This document shows, one piece after another, positions 25,278 through 35,334 of a DNA stretch of 38,513 nt. This DNA comes from an uncultured Hungatella sp. (GTDB taxonomy: Bacteria; Bacillota; Clostridia; Lachnospirales; Lachnospiraceae). The position numbers were made by a program, and so were the translations under genes. How positions within the stretch are numbered: position 1 is the first letter of the stretch; every line of letters starts with the position of its first letter. Under the pieces are notes generated by a model. That model was not told the origin of the DNA. It made no database searches and saw only the letters and a program-made list of their open reading frames with translations. The DNA lies in contig CATLBO010000019.1 in assembly GCA_949879025.1 (NCBI GenBank), forward strand, positions 1-38,513, written 5' to 3'.

Positions 25278-26399
25278 ATGAAAAAAATAGTGGTTATTGA
25301 TGTTGGGGATATTATGTATAGTCGTTATTTTGACAGCTCAATCCAACAGCTGGCGAATGCTGCAGTTATTACAAAGTATTCGTCCGTTAATAACACAGCT
25401 TTAAAATATTTTTATAGATATTCCGAGTCAATGAGATCTGGGATAAAGAGAAATCTAGTCCGTGGATTTGAATATATTTTAGGCTATAACAAATGTTTAT
25501 CATATATCAAACATTCGCAGCCAGATGTTGTCCATATTCAGTGGGCTTTGATACCACCAGCAGATTACTTTTTTTGGAGGAAAATTAAAAAATATACTAA
25601 AAAATTGATTTTTACTGCACATGATGTTCTGCCGCATGATATGTCTGCGGGACGTATAAAGTGGAATAGAATACTTTATAATATTCCCGATACTATAGTG
25701 GTACATGGAGAATACTGCAAAGATGAACTGCGTAAATTTTATCCAGATGTAAAGACAAAAGTATATATCCAAAAACATGGTGTTTTTGAGAAAAAAGATA
25801 CCTATGTCAATGAGGATATGAGAGAAAAACATCTCCCCTTGTTAGAGGCTGTTGAAGAAGGTAAAACAATTATTTCTTTTATAGGACAGATATGCGATTA
25901 TAAAGGCCTGGATCTGCTGGCGGATGCATGGAAGAGGATAGATTGCGAAAATTTATTCTTATTAGTCGCCGGCAGAACAATGAATGATTTTTCATATCAA
26001 ATGGAGAAAATTAAACAAGAGTTATCTGGTTTTAGAAACTGCTATATATACAATGATAGATTTTCAGATGAAGAAGAGAACCTGTTTTACGGCAGCTCAG
26101 ATGTGATAATTCTGCCATATAAAACGGCCAGCATGAGTGGTGTAATATTTTCCGCTGCACAGTATGAAAAAACTGTATTATCAACTAAAGCCGGATGCTT
26201 AGGGGAATATCTAAATGATGTAAAGGACTGTACATATACATGTGAACCAAAGTCAGAAAGCATATTTCGATCTCTGGTTTTGATTTCAAAGGAATCAAAG
26301 AGTCAGTTAATAGATATGGGGAGGCTTTTTTCTGAATATATTTATAGATGTTATTCTTGGGAGAAAATAATAAAAAGCCTTATTTCAGAAGCATATTAA
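25278..26399 (+). CDS. Glycosyltransferase (GT4-like)
   Basis: A 373-residue GT-B-type transferase. The N-terminal half has DVVHIQWALIPPADYFFWRK and IFTAHDVLPHD, and the C-terminal half IISFIGQICDYKGLDLLADA, LFLLVAGRTM and the donor-site region VIILPYKTASMSGVIFSAAQ. These are typical of family 4 transferases acting on nucleotide sugars such as GDP-mannose. AAGGA at 25265-25269 supports ATG 25278. Next to manC, so mannose is a plausible donor sugar, but no residue proves it. Confidence 0.85.
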   Translation: MKKIVVIDVGDIMYSRYFDSSIQQLANAAVITKYSSVNNTALKYFYRYSESMRSGIKRNLVRGFEYILGYNKCLSYIKHSQPDVVHIQWALIPPADYFFWRKIKKYTKKLIFTAHDVLPHDMSAGRIKWNRILYNIPDTIVVHGEYCKDELRKFYPDVKTKVYIQKHGVFEKKDTYVNEDMREKHLPLLEAVEEGKTIISFIGQICDYKGLDLLADAWKRIDCENLFLLVAGRTMNDFSYQMEKIKQELSGFRNCYIYNDRFSDEEENLFYGSSDVIILPYKTASMSGVIFSAAQYEKTVLSTKAGCLGEYLNDVKDCTYTCEPKSESIFRSLVLISKESKSQLIDMGRLFSEYIYRCYSWEKIIKSLISEAY

Positions 26400-26428
26400 A
26401 TAGAACAAGTTTTTATGGAGGATACATT

Positions 26429-27409
26429 GTGAATTTAATCCTGCTATCCGGGGGCTCCGGAAAAAGGCTGTGGCCTTTATCAAATGAGACCAGATCAAAA
26501 CAGTTTCTTAAAGTATTTACAAGGAAAGATGGAACTCGTGAATCAATGCTGCAGCGTACATTTCGGATGCTTTGCGATGTCGATAAGGATGTTTCTGTCA
26601 CAATTGCTGCATCAGAAAGTCAGGCTGTATCGATTAGAAATCAGATTGGAGATTCTGTTGGAATTTCTATAGAACCTTGTCGGCGTGATACATTTCCAGC
26701 TATTGCCTTGGCAACGGCATATCTGCATGATGTGCAAGGCATAGATTTAAATAAGGCAGTCGTGGTATGTCCAGTTGATTCCTATGTAGAGGCTGAATAT
26801 TATGAAAGACTTTTAAAGCTTGAGAAAATGGCAGAAAAGGGAGAGGCAAATCTTGTCTTGATGGGAATTGAACCCACATGCCCTAGTGAAAAATACGGTT
26901 ATATTATACCAAAAACAAGCGATCAGATCAGTGAAGTTATTGAATTTAAGGAAAAACCCGATGCTTCTGCAGCTAAAGAATATATTACACAGGGAGCTCT
27001 TTGGAATGCAGGGGTCTTTGCATATAAACTGAAATATATACTTAATATTGCTGAAAAGATTTTTGGAAATTCGTCTTATAAGGGTCTTCTTGATAACTAT
27101 ACTGAACTTGCCCAAATTTCTTTTGACTATGCAGTTGCTGAAAAGGAAAAGAAAATTCAAGTTCTCAGGTATAGAGGAAAATGGAAAGATCTTGGAACCT
27201 GGAATTCTTTAACTGAGGCAATGGATGATGAGATATCTGGGAATGCAGCAGCATATTTATGTGAAAATACCCATGTAATTAATGAAACCCAGATACCGCT
27301 GGTTGCACTTGGAGTGAAGAATCTGGCAATAGTTGCCACACCAAACGGCATTCTGATTACAGAGAAAAACGCCAGCGATAAACTGAAAGAGTATGTAGTA
27401 AATCTGTAA
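26429..27409 (+). CDS. manC: Mannose-1-phosphate guanylyltransferase
   Basis: A 326-residue nucleotidyltransferase making GDP-mannose from GTP and mannose 1-phosphate. Nucleotide-binding LILLSGGSGKRLWPLSNETR at the N-terminus, then RRDTFPAIALATAYL, SEKYGYIIPK, the substrate-site EFKEKPDA and WNAGVFAYK are clearly of the ManC/AlgA type. It is the single-domain form: the C-terminal isomerase cupin of bifunctional enzymes is missing. The GTG at 26429 follows ATGGAGG (26415-26421). Together with the downstream phosphohexomutase it gives a route to GDP-mannose, but no GDP-mannose dehydratase is present in the window. Confidence 0.92.
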   Translation: MNLILLSGGSGKRLWPLSNETRSKQFLKVFTRKDGTRESMLQRTFRMLCDVDKDVSVTIAASESQAVSIRNQIGDSVGISIEPCRRDTFPAIALATAYLHDVQGIDLNKAVVVCPVDSYVEAEYYERLLKLEKMAEKGEANLVLMGIEPTCPSEKYGYIIPKTSDQISEVIEFKEKPDASAAKEYITQGALWNAGVFAYKLKYILNIAEKIFGNSSYKGLLDNYTELAQISFDYAVAEKEKKIQVLRYRGKWKDLGTWNSLTEAMDDEISGNAAAYLCENTHVINETQIPLVALGVKNLAIVATPNGILITEKNASDKLKEYVVNL

Positions 27410-27422
27410 GGAGAATAATGAA

Positions 27423-28280
27423 ATGAGATTTTTGATTCTAGGATGTAATGGTATGGCTGGCCATACCATTAGCCTTTACCTAAAAGAACGAGGGCATGAG
27501 GTTATGGGCTTCGACCGTCACCCTTCTTATTTTGTTGAAAGTATAACAGGGGATGCTGCAGATGCTGGTTATATAAAGGAGATAATCGGTGTAAACAAGT
27601 TCGATACTATTATTAATTGTATAGGACTTCTTAACCAATTTGCAGAGAAAAATAAAGTAGGAGCAGTATATTTAAATTCTTATTTCCCCCACTATCTGGC
27701 ACAGCTTACTGCAGATACAGATACTCAAATAATACATATGAGCACTGACTGTGTATTTTCTGGAAGGCGTGGCCAGTATACAGAAGATGATCTTCGTGAT
27801 GGAACTACCTTCTATGATCGTTCAAAGGCTCTTGGTGAACTTGAAGATAATAAGAATATCACACTCCGCAGTTCTATTGTGGGCCCTGATATTAATTCTA
27901 AGGGAATTGGCCTTCTTAATTGGTTTATGCAGCAAAAAGGCGAAGTTAGGGGATACACATGCGTTATGTGGACTGGACAGACTACGCTGCAACTTGCAAA
28001 GACAATGGAAATGGCCGCAAAAGTAAAAGCCTATGGTCTGTTTAATATGGTTCCTGACCAGGCTATCTCCAAATTTGACCTTTTGAAGCTTTTTAATAAA
28101 CATATGAGAAATAATGCTGTATCTATCATTCCGACAGATAAAATAGCTATAGATAAATCGCTGAAACGGACAAGATTTTCCTTTGATTACCAGATACCAG
28201 ATTATGAACAGATGGTTACAGAACTTGCGGATTGGATGAGAAACCATAAAAGCTTGTATCCCCATTATAAAAATAATTAA
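27423..28280 (+). CDS. RmlD-like SDR sugar-nucleotide reductase
   Basis: A 285-residue RmlD-family reductase. FLILGCNGMAGHTISLYLKE is the NAD(P)-binding start, DTIINCIGLLNQFAEKNKVG and IHMSTDCVFSGRRGQYTEDD the middle, and FYDRSKALGELED holds the Tyr-x3-Lys pair. Homologues reduce the 4-keto group of dTDP- or UDP-linked deoxyhexoses. With FnlA in the same operon, reduction of the FnlA product to a UDP-6-deoxy-L-HexNAc (for example of talo or rhamno type) is a reasonable inference. It lacks the C-terminal cupin of FnlB/WbjC, so C3 epimerisation is not expected from this protein. AAGGAGA at 27407-27413 precedes ATG 27423. Confidence 0.85.
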   Translation: MRFLILGCNGMAGHTISLYLKERGHEVMGFDRHPSYFVESITGDAADAGYIKEIIGVNKFDTIINCIGLLNQFAEKNKVGAVYLNSYFPHYLAQLTADTDTQIIHMSTDCVFSGRRGQYTEDDLRDGTTFYDRSKALGELEDNKNITLRSSIVGPDINSKGIGLLNWFMQQKGEVRGYTCVMWTGQTTLQLAKTMEMAAKVKAYGLFNMVPDQAISKFDLLKLFNKHMRNNAVSIIPTDKIAIDKSLKRTRFSFDYQIPDYEQMVTELADWMRNHKSLYPHYKNN

Positions 28281-28327
28281 TCGAAAGCAAATATATAATA
28301 TGCATAAAACAGTTTAAGGTGAAAGAA

Positions 28328-30004
28328 TTGAACACTAAAATTCAACATGAATCAATGTATAAGATAAATAGGTACAATAGATGGGTTGAAAAGGCTATAG
28401 AGGATGAAGACCTGATAAAGGAACTGAAAGAAATGAACGCAGCCCAGATAGATGATGCATTCCGTGATGAATTATCTTTCGGAACAGGAGGCCTTCGCGG
28501 AATTATCGGTGCAGGCAGTAACCGCATGAATATTTACACGGTGGCTAGAGCTAGTCAAGGGTTGAGTAATTATTTGCAGAATAATGACAATCCCAGTGTG
28601 GTTATTGGCTATGACAGCCGTATGAAATCTGATACCTTTGCTAAGGCTGCTGCTGGGGTCTTTGCCTCTAATGGCGTTCGTGTCTATTTTTGGTCGGAAC
28701 TTCTTCCGGTTTCTATGGTTTCTTTTGCTGTACGGTATCTCCATGCATCTGCAGGCGTGATGATCACAGCATCCCATAACCCATCTCAATATAATGGATA
28801 CAAGGTCTATGGTGCAGACGGTTGCCAGATTACTACAGAGGCAGCAACAAAGATACTATCAGAGATTGAAAAGGTAGACTACTTTGATGTGACAATTAAT
28901 ATGGCCCCTTTTGTTGAATATATTCACGATACTGTTATAACATCTTTTTTGACTGAAGTGAAGAAACAGTCAGTACTCTTTGGGGATGAGATCAATAAAG
29001 ATGTTAATATTGTCTATAGTCCGCTGAATGGCACTGGATTAAAACCTGTGACAAGAATTCTCCGAGAGTGCGGATACGCCAACATAACAGTTGTAGAAGA
29101 GCAGAAGCAGCCTGACGGCAGCTTCCCTACGTGTCCATACCCTAATCCAGAGATTAGAGAGACGATGGATTTAGGAATTGAATATTGTCGAAAGACAAAA
29201 GCAGATCTGTTTCTGGCAACTGATCCTGACTGTGATCGCTGCGGCATTGCCGTGAAGGATGGAGAAGATTATCGCTTGCTCTCAGGCAATGAAGTTGGCT
29301 TGCTTCTTCTTGATTACATCTGTAGTCAGAGAATAAAACATAAGCAAATGCCGGAAGCTCCTGTATTTATTAAAACAATCGTGACAATGGATCTGGCAGA
29401 GCGGATTGCAGAACACTATGGCGTGCGTACAATAAATGTCCTAACTGGCTTTAAATATATAGGTGAACAGATTGGAATGTTAGAGGAAAAAGGGCATGAG
29501 AGCAGCTACATCTGTGGATTTGAAGAATCTTATGGTTATCTTACAGGTTCCTATGTACGTGATAAAGATGCAGTAAATGCGGCATTTATGATCAGTGAAA
29601 TGTTTGCTTTTTACAAGACCAGGGGTATTTGTCTTTTGGATAGGTTAGAACAGATTTGGCAGGAATATGGCTATTGCTTGACCAGGCTGTATTCTTATGA
29701 GTTTGGCGGCTCTGGCGGCATGGCCAGAATGCAGGAAATAATGGCTGAATTCCGAAGAGGGGTGGAAAGTATTGGCGGAATGGCAGTTGAAAAAGTCCTG
29801 GATTATAGTCAGGGAATTGATAGTCTTCCAAAGTCTGATGTCCTAAAATACTTCCTTAAAGAGAACTGTTCTGTTGTGGTGCGCCCATCTGGGACAGAGC
29901 CTAAATTAAAGCTCTATATCAGTATAATGGCTAAGGGATCAGATGAGGGCAGATTAAAAGAAGAATTGATAGTACATGATATAGAAAATGTAATTTGCAT
30001 CTAA
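28328..30004 (+). CDS. Phosphohexomutase (phosphoglucomutase/phosphomannomutase)
   Basis: A 558-residue alpha-D-phosphohexomutase of the PgcA-like size class. Visible motifs: LSFGTGGLRGIIGAGSNRMN, the phosphoserine loop TASHNPSQYNGYKVYG, the metal-binding DPDCDRCG, the sugar-binding loop GFEESYGYLTG, and the phosphate-binding RPSGTEPKLKLY. It interconverts hexose 6-phosphate and 1-phosphate, and with manC next door it likely feeds GDP-mannose. The AAGGTGAAAG site favours TTG 28328; a GTG nine bases earlier and an ATG at 28355 are alternatives. Confidence 0.92.
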   Translation: MNTKIQHESMYKINRYNRWVEKAIEDEDLIKELKEMNAAQIDDAFRDELSFGTGGLRGIIGAGSNRMNIYTVARASQGLSNYLQNNDNPSVVIGYDSRMKSDTFAKAAAGVFASNGVRVYFWSELLPVSMVSFAVRYLHASAGVMITASHNPSQYNGYKVYGADGCQITTEAATKILSEIEKVDYFDVTINMAPFVEYIHDTVITSFLTEVKKQSVLFGDEINKDVNIVYSPLNGTGLKPVTRILRECGYANITVVEEQKQPDGSFPTCPYPNPEIRETMDLGIEYCRKTKADLFLATDPDCDRCGIAVKDGEDYRLLSGNEVGLLLLDYICSQRIKHKQMPEAPVFIKTIVTMDLAERIAEHYGVRTINVLTGFKYIGEQIGMLEEKGHESSYICGFEESYGYLTGSYVRDKDAVNAAFMISEMFAFYKTRGICLLDRLEQIWQEYGYCLTRLYSYEFGGSGGMARMQEIMAEFRRGVESIGGMAVEKVLDYSQGIDSLPKSDVLKYFLKENCSVVVRPSGTEPKLKLYISIMAKGSDEGRLKEELIVHDIENVICI

Positions 30005-30042
30005 ATACATTGTTTATGGTTAATATTGGCAGGTGATACTCT

Positions 30043-31308
30043 ATGGCTATAAGATTTATGCTGAATAAATTATATTTATCATTGTTTTTGTTTTTGCTTG
30101 TGTTTGCTCCCCCAATTATTAAGAATATAAATTTTATGTACTTTGTTGCAGTATATTCAATAGTGACAATTGTTTTGTTTTACAAAAATGCATTAAAAGA
30201 ATTTTATTTGAGAGATAAAGCGCTTAAAAACTACAATATGGGCTTGACTTTAATATTGTGTTATTGGATTGTGGTGGCAGTACGGAATTATGAAGGTAAT
30301 CTTATAGATAATTATTTAGGAATCGGATATCGTTTGTTATCAGTTATTTTTATTATTGAGCCATCTATAGTATATATCATCCTTTGGTGCAAAAAAAAGG
30401 GTTATTCATTTTACGATGTAATAGATGGGCTTGCGAAGGCGGCAATCATTGAGTTTGCATTTTGTTTTGCATCAGTAATATCGCCTAAAATAAAGGGATT
30501 TTTAACAAAGCTTATTATTGTAAATACTGGGTATTATGGCACGTATGAGGAACTTGAGGGGTGGAAAACCGCAAACTCATATTTTGGATTTTCAGCGTCA
30601 ATATCAGATTATTTTGGGCTTGGATTAGGCTTGATTTCCGGATTGTGCTTTTATTGCGGAATAACATATAACAAAAAATATTTTTACTATTTGCCGTTCA
30701 TACTTTTTACAACATTAATGAACTCTGTTACTGGTATAGTTGTCTTTTTAATATCTGTCATTATTGTAATATCAGGAACAAAAAAAGTAAAAATATCTAC
30801 TCTTACATTTATAATTGCATTTCTTACTGTATTAATGCTGGTGATGCCTTTTATACAACTATACTATCCCAGGATATTACAGAAGGTGGCTGATAATTTT
30901 TGGGAGATTTTTGATGTCAGTAGAGTGAAGGCCAGCAACACCACAATAAGAATACTTTTTTCAGAGAGATTTTGGACTCTTCCTAGCCATATAGGACATG
31001 TGTTGTTGGGAACAGGTCATTCATTAATTCGGGCAGCCGGATTTAATGGATCTGATGTAGGATATATAAACGATATTTGGTCGTTTGGTATTTTAGGCTC
31101 CATCTATCTTTATTTTATAAATGTAAGGTTCTTTGCAAGCTTATTAAAAGGCAATAGAAAAATAAAACATTTTTTTATTTTTACTTTCTTTATATTTAAC
31201 ATAAAAGGTTTATCTGTCGGGCTGAACTTGGGAATGATTATTTATTTAATTACTCCTTTAGCCTATACTTTCCTTGGAAAAAGTGTACTTTATCATTCTG
31301 GGACATGA
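30043..31308 (+). CDS. Polysaccharide polymerase (Wzy-like), O-antigen ligase-like membrane protein
   Basis: A 421-residue protein with about 10-12 hydrophobic helices and no enzyme motif in the cytosolic loops, in the position and of the size typical for Wzy polymerases. The large extracytoplasmic loop (around residues 275-345) contains VLLGTGHSLIRAAGFNGSD, with the GxGHS-type motif near the region where Wzy and WaaL loops lie. Wzy families have low sequence similarity, so the call rests on topology and the neighbouring Wzx gene. Confidence 0.75.
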   Translation: MAIRFMLNKLYLSLFLFLLVFAPPIIKNINFMYFVAVYSIVTIVLFYKNALKEFYLRDKALKNYNMGLTLILCYWIVVAVRNYEGNLIDNYLGIGYRLLSVIFIIEPSIVYIILWCKKKGYSFYDVIDGLAKAAIIEFAFCFASVISPKIKGFLTKLIIVNTGYYGTYEELEGWKTANSYFGFSASISDYFGLGLGLISGLCFYCGITYNKKYFYYLPFILFTTLMNSVTGIVVFLISVIIVISGTKKVKISTLTFIIAFLTVLMLVMPFIQLYYPRILQKVADNFWEIFDVSRVKASNTTIRILFSERFWTLPSHIGHVLLGTGHSLIRAAGFNGSDVGYINDIWSFGILGSIYLYFINVRFFASLLKGNRKIKHFFIFTFFIFNIKGLSVGLNLGMIIYLITPLAYTFLGKSVLYHSGT

Positions 31309-31338
31309 TTTACAGGTGAACTGCGGGAGGGAAAATAT

Positions 31339-32382
31339 ATGGATACGGATATTCTCGTAAGCATAATAGTCCCTATTTACAATATGGGAGATAAGATTGA
31401 GAAAAGCATAGAAACTATTATACATCAAGACTATCAAAATACGGAAATTATTTTGATTGATGATGGATCGACTGACGATACATTAGAAAAATGCAATAGG
31501 ATTTGTCAGGAAAATAAGAATGTTGCTGTTATTCACACTGAAAACTGTGGTGCTGGTTCGGCTAGAAATAAAGGTATTGATGTTTCAAAAGGCAGATATT
31601 TATACTTCCCGGATGCTGATGATATGCTGGAGAAAAATGCAATAAGCAGTGTTGTGAAAGCCGCTGCAGAAAGCGGAGCAGATCTTGTTGTCTTCGGATA
31701 TAAATGTATTGATCAAAATGGCAGATTTGTTAAAGAAAAAAGATATAAAGACAGAATAGTATATGGAAAAGAAGCAAGAAGTGATTATTCGGATTATTAT
31801 CTTAGTGAAGAAGGATACCGGATACAGGGTGCTCCGTGGAATAAACTGTTTGATGGAAAGAAGATCAGAGACAATCATATATCATTTCCGCCTTTAAGGA
31901 GACATCAGGATGAGGCCTTTATAGCGAGATATATGTGTTATTCGGAAAAAGTAATTTTTATTGATGATGTCTTGTATTCTTATAAGCTAAATATGCAGAG
32001 GAATGAGTGGGAGAAATACCCGACAGACTATTTTAATGCAGTTAATGGCTTATTTGATGAAAGGAAAAAAAATATACTGATTTGGAATAAAGATGATTAT
32101 TGTACACATGAAATGGTATATTCAGAATACATCTACTTCACAATAAAGGCATTAGAATTATCCTTCTGTCCTAAATTCAAATTTAATTATAAAAGCCGGA
32201 TAAAATGGATGCAGAAACAATTAGAGGGTGCAGAGTTTAAGACAATAACATGTCCAAATAGTCTGCATAAATACCAAAGAATTGTAAGATGGCTAATAAT
32301 TCATAACATATGGAGACTTGCATATGGGATCATGGGGTTAAAGGTAATAATTCAGGGATTTATAGTAAGCAGAAATGTTTAG
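31339..32382 (+). CDS. Glycosyltransferase family 2
   Basis: A 347-residue GT-A transferase. The N-terminus reads VSIIVPIYNMGDKIEKSIET, then IILIDDGSTDDTLEKC, GAGSARNKGIDVSKGRYLYF and the DXD-like PDADDM, all typical of family GT2. The GGGAGGGAAA site supports the ATG. The C-terminal 100 residues are basic and partly hydrophobic, without a clear membrane helix. It adds one sugar of the repeat unit; the donor sugar is unknown. Confidence 0.9.
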   Translation: MDTDILVSIIVPIYNMGDKIEKSIETIIHQDYQNTEIILIDDGSTDDTLEKCNRICQENKNVAVIHTENCGAGSARNKGIDVSKGRYLYFPDADDMLEKNAISSVVKAAAESGADLVVFGYKCIDQNGRFVKEKRYKDRIVYGKEARSDYSDYYLSEEGYRIQGAPWNKLFDGKKIRDNHISFPPLRRHQDEAFIARYMCYSEKVIFIDDVLYSYKLNMQRNEWEKYPTDYFNAVNGLFDERKKNILIWNKDDYCTHEMVYSEYIYFTIKALELSFCPKFKFNYKSRIKWMQKQLEGAEFKTITCPNSLHKYQRIVRWLIIHNIWRLAYGIMGLKVIIQGFIVSRNV

Positions 32383-32438
32383 CATTTTCAGCAATATCGA
32401 TACCAATATATACTTATGTTAAATAAGCTATAGGAAGG

Positions 32439-32468
32439 TTGACAGTTATAATTATAAATAAATATTGT
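32439..32468 (+). promoter_or_regulatory. Possible sigma-A promoter upstream of the pyruvyltransferase gene
   Basis: TTGACA at 32439-32444 is a perfect -35 element and TATTGT at 32463-32468 is an acceptable -10, separated by 18 nt. It lies in the only sizeable gap (105 nt) of this part of the cluster, just before the pyruvyltransferase gene. AT-rich DNA yields such matches by chance, so this is tentative. Confidence 0.4.
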
Positions 32469-32487
32469 TTTATGCTAAGGAGCAGGA

Positions 32488-33750
32488 ATGAATAAAACAG
32501 ACTCAATGCATTCTAAAATAAGTATATTGATTACTGGGGCAAATTTCAATAATAAAGGTGCTCAATCTATGCTGTTTATTACAGTAAGTGAGATCCGAAA
32601 ACGATTTCCAAATTCGAATATCTACTTTGAAACCCTTGAAATAATTGAATTAGCAAACTATAAATTTGACAGTATTCGGGTTTCTGCCAATACATGGGAA
32701 ATGCTACTTGGAGGGATAGGAGGAGCAATTGCTTATATAAAGAGATTTGTAAAAGACTCAATACGATTTCTTTTAGGAGAAAGAAAAGAGATATTTACAG
32801 AATTTCATAATATCAATATATTAAAGAAAATAGATTATATCATTGATATCAGCGGATTCGCATTGGGCGATAAGTGGGACTATGGGCATAATTATCTATA
32901 TATTCTTAGGATTAAAGCGGCAAAGAAATATAATATACCGTTTTTTATTCTTCCTCAGTCTTTTGGTCCGTTTTTATATTATAAAAGATTTGGAATAGTA
33001 AAATCACAGAAATTGCTTTCAATGCTAAAAGATAATTTAGATTATCCGCAGATAATCTATGCAAGAGAAAAGGATGGAATTAGATGTTTAGACAGCATTG
33101 GTGTTTCAAAGAATGTAAGGCTGTCTACGGATCTTGTACTGCAAAGTGTGCAGCTTGACTTTAACAATCTGTTTTACAAACCGACTTTATTTCAAATTCC
33201 AGTAATTAATACAAAGAATAATATAGGGATTATACCTAATATTCAATGCAGTATACATTGCAATGAAAATTTCATGTTAAAGTTATATTATCAAATATTA
33301 ACTTACTTGGAACGTTATGAACGGAATATATATATAGTACGGCATTCAAATGATGATAAAGAGGTATGTAAAAAAATATATAATCTTTTGAAGAGCAATC
33401 GTATTCATCTGATTAATGAGGAACTCTCGTGTTTTCAATATGACGGATTAATAAAAGAATTCGATTATATTATTGGTTCCAGGTTCCATGGCCTGGTTCA
33501 TGCATTGAAGAATAAGATACCATGTATAGCAATTGGATGGTCTGTTAAATATATAGAACTGATGTCAACTGTCGGATTAGAGAACTTTGCCTTTGATATT
33601 AACACTCTTGATTCAGGCTGTAATGGCATTCTCGATGCTATAAAAGACATGAATGACAGTTTTTCGCTTAAGAGTGAAACCATATCCGACCGATTGGTAC
33701 AAATTCAAAAAGATAACTGCTTTTCGTTTTTAGACAGATTAGAAAATTGA
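32488..33750 (+). CDS. Polysaccharide pyruvyl transferase family protein
   Basis: A 420-residue GT-B-like protein of the pyruvyltransferase family (CsaB/WcaK type). ILITGANFNNKGAQSMLF is the N-terminal signature, IPFFILPQSFGPFLYYKR the middle motif, and FDYIIGSRFHGLVHALKNKI with the conserved SRFH the C-terminal one. These enzymes transfer pyruvate from phosphoenolpyruvate to form a ketal on a sugar, giving the polymer negative charge. The ATG at 32488 follows AAGGAGCAGG. The downstream F420-hydrogenase-beta-like gene is a common companion of this family in Bacteroides and Clostridia clusters. Confidence 0.9.
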   Translation: MNKTDSMHSKISILITGANFNNKGAQSMLFITVSEIRKRFPNSNIYFETLEIIELANYKFDSIRVSANTWEMLLGGIGGAIAYIKRFVKDSIRFLLGERKEIFTEFHNINILKKIDYIIDISGFALGDKWDYGHNYLYILRIKAAKKYNIPFFILPQSFGPFLYYKRFGIVKSQKLLSMLKDNLDYPQIIYAREKDGIRCLDSIGVSKNVRLSTDLVLQSVQLDFNNLFYKPTLFQIPVINTKNNIGIIPNIQCSIHCNENFMLKLYYQILTYLERYERNIYIVRHSNDDKEVCKKIYNLLKSNRIHLINEELSCFQYDGLIKEFDYIIGSRFHGLVHALKNKIPCIAIGWSVKYIELMSTVGLENFAFDINTLDSGCNGILDAIKDMNDSFSLKSETISDRLVQIQKDNCFSFLDRLEN

Positions 33751-33795
33751 CTAAAAAACAGCATAGTTAAAAGGTATTTAAAGAAGGAAGAGTAT

Positions 33796-35334
33796 ATGAG
33801 AATAAATCGAAAAAAAAATACTGTTACCGGGATATTAACAGGAATAATATCTACGATTATATCTTTGTTTATTCCATTTATAATACGTACAATGTTTATT
33901 CGTATACTTGGAATTGAATACTTAGGATTAAATAGTTTGTTTTCATCCATATTGCAGGTTTTAAATCTTGCAGAATTGGGAGTGGGTTCTGCGCTTGTTT
34001 TTACTATGTATAAGCCAATTGCAGATGATGATCATGAAAAAATATGTGCCTTAATGGGATTGTATAGAAAATATTATTTTATAATTGGAAGTATTGTTTT
34101 AAGCTTAGGACTTATAGTGACCCCTTTTCTAAATCGGCTGATTAGCGGCTCAGTTCCATCTGATATAAATATTTATATTTTATATCTAATGTATTTATTT
34201 TCTTCTGTATTATCGTATTGGTTTATGGCTTATCGCAATTCTCTGTTTCAAGCCCATCAGAGAACAGATATTCAAAATCTTGTTGCTATTATAGTGAACT
34301 GCTGTTCCTATACAGTGCAAATTATATCCTTGCTGTTATTTAAAAACTATTATTTATATCTATTTATTGTCATTGCATTCCAATTAATGCATAATCTGGT
34401 AATTGCACTATTATCCAAAAAGGTATATCCTCAATACTCACCAAAAGGAACATTGAAAAGAAGTGAGGTTATAGAGATTAACAGGAAAGTTGCATCCCTG
34501 TTTACTGCAAAATTAGCAACAGTAGTTCATCGTTCATTTGATACAATAGTTGTTTCATCCTTTTTGGGGTTAAGGATATTAGCAATATATCAAAATTACT
34601 ATTATGTTATTTCAGCTGCAAGTACATTGATGTTAATTTTGTTTACATCTATGCAGGCAGGAGTTGGAAACTATATCATTACTAACTCGTCTGAAGAAAA
34701 GTGTGATCTGCTTTATAAAGTTAACTTTGCTACAATGCTGCTGCTTAACGTTTTCTGCTGTTGTTTAGTGAATTTGTATCAGCCGTTTATGAATATTTGG
34801 GTAGGAAAAGAAAATATGCTGGATTTCTCATTTGTTATTCTATTTACCATATCGTTTGCAGTGGATATAATAATTCGTCCCTTGATAATGTTTAAAGATG
34901 CAGGGGGAATGTGGAAGGAGGACAGATTAAGGCCATTAGCAGCTGCAAGCTTTAATCTTATTTTAAATTTAAGTACAGTACGTTTTGCTGGACTATATGG
35001 AATTATAGGATCAACAATAATAAGCTTTACATTAATAGCTTTACCTTGGCTGATATTAAATATAAACAAATACCAATTTAATATAAATATATCGAAATAT
35101 TTCTATACGCTCTGCGCTCATATTGGCGTTATTTTTTTCAGCTGCCTGATATCATGGCTGATATGCGATAATATTACTATTGGGAACGGAGTGACAGAAC
35201 TTATTGTAAAGTTTATGATCTCTGTTTTCGTAGGGGGGTTCTGCTTTGAGCTGATATTTTTTTCGTGCGCTGATAATAAATATTATATTTTATTAATAAA
35301 AGAGATAATGAGGAAAAATCATGGTAGTAATTGA
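33796..35334 (+). CDS. Wzx-like polysaccharide flippase
   Basis: A 512-residue membrane protein with about 14 helices, belonging to the MATE/PST oligosaccharide flippase superfamily. Typical features are the N-terminal IPFIIRTMFIRILGIEYLGL, followed by LFSSILQVLNLAELGVGSAL with the conserved LxLAELGLGSA-type segment, and YRNSLFQAHQRTDIQN. It flips the lipid-linked repeat unit across the membrane for polymerisation by the Wzy-like protein. It overlaps the following iron-sulfur protein gene by 14 nt. Confidence 0.92.
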   Translation: MRINRKKNTVTGILTGIISTIISLFIPFIIRTMFIRILGIEYLGLNSLFSSILQVLNLAELGVGSALVFTMYKPIADDDHEKICALMGLYRKYYFIIGSIVLSLGLIVTPFLNRLISGSVPSDINIYILYLMYLFSSVLSYWFMAYRNSLFQAHQRTDIQNLVAIIVNCCSYTVQIISLLLFKNYYLYLFIVIAFQLMHNLVIALLSKKVYPQYSPKGTLKRSEVIEINRKVASLFTAKLATVVHRSFDTIVVSSFLGLRILAIYQNYYYVISAASTLMLILFTSMQAGVGNYIITNSSEEKCDLLYKVNFATMLLLNVFCCCLVNLYQPFMNIWVGKENMLDFSFVILFTISFAVDIIIRPLIMFKDAGGMWKEDRLRPLAAASFNLILNLSTVRFAGLYGIIGSTIISFTLIALPWLILNINKYQFNINISKYFYTLCAHIGVIFFSCLISWLICDNITIGNGVTELIVKFMISVFVGGFCFELIFFSCADNKYYILLIKEIMRKNHGSN

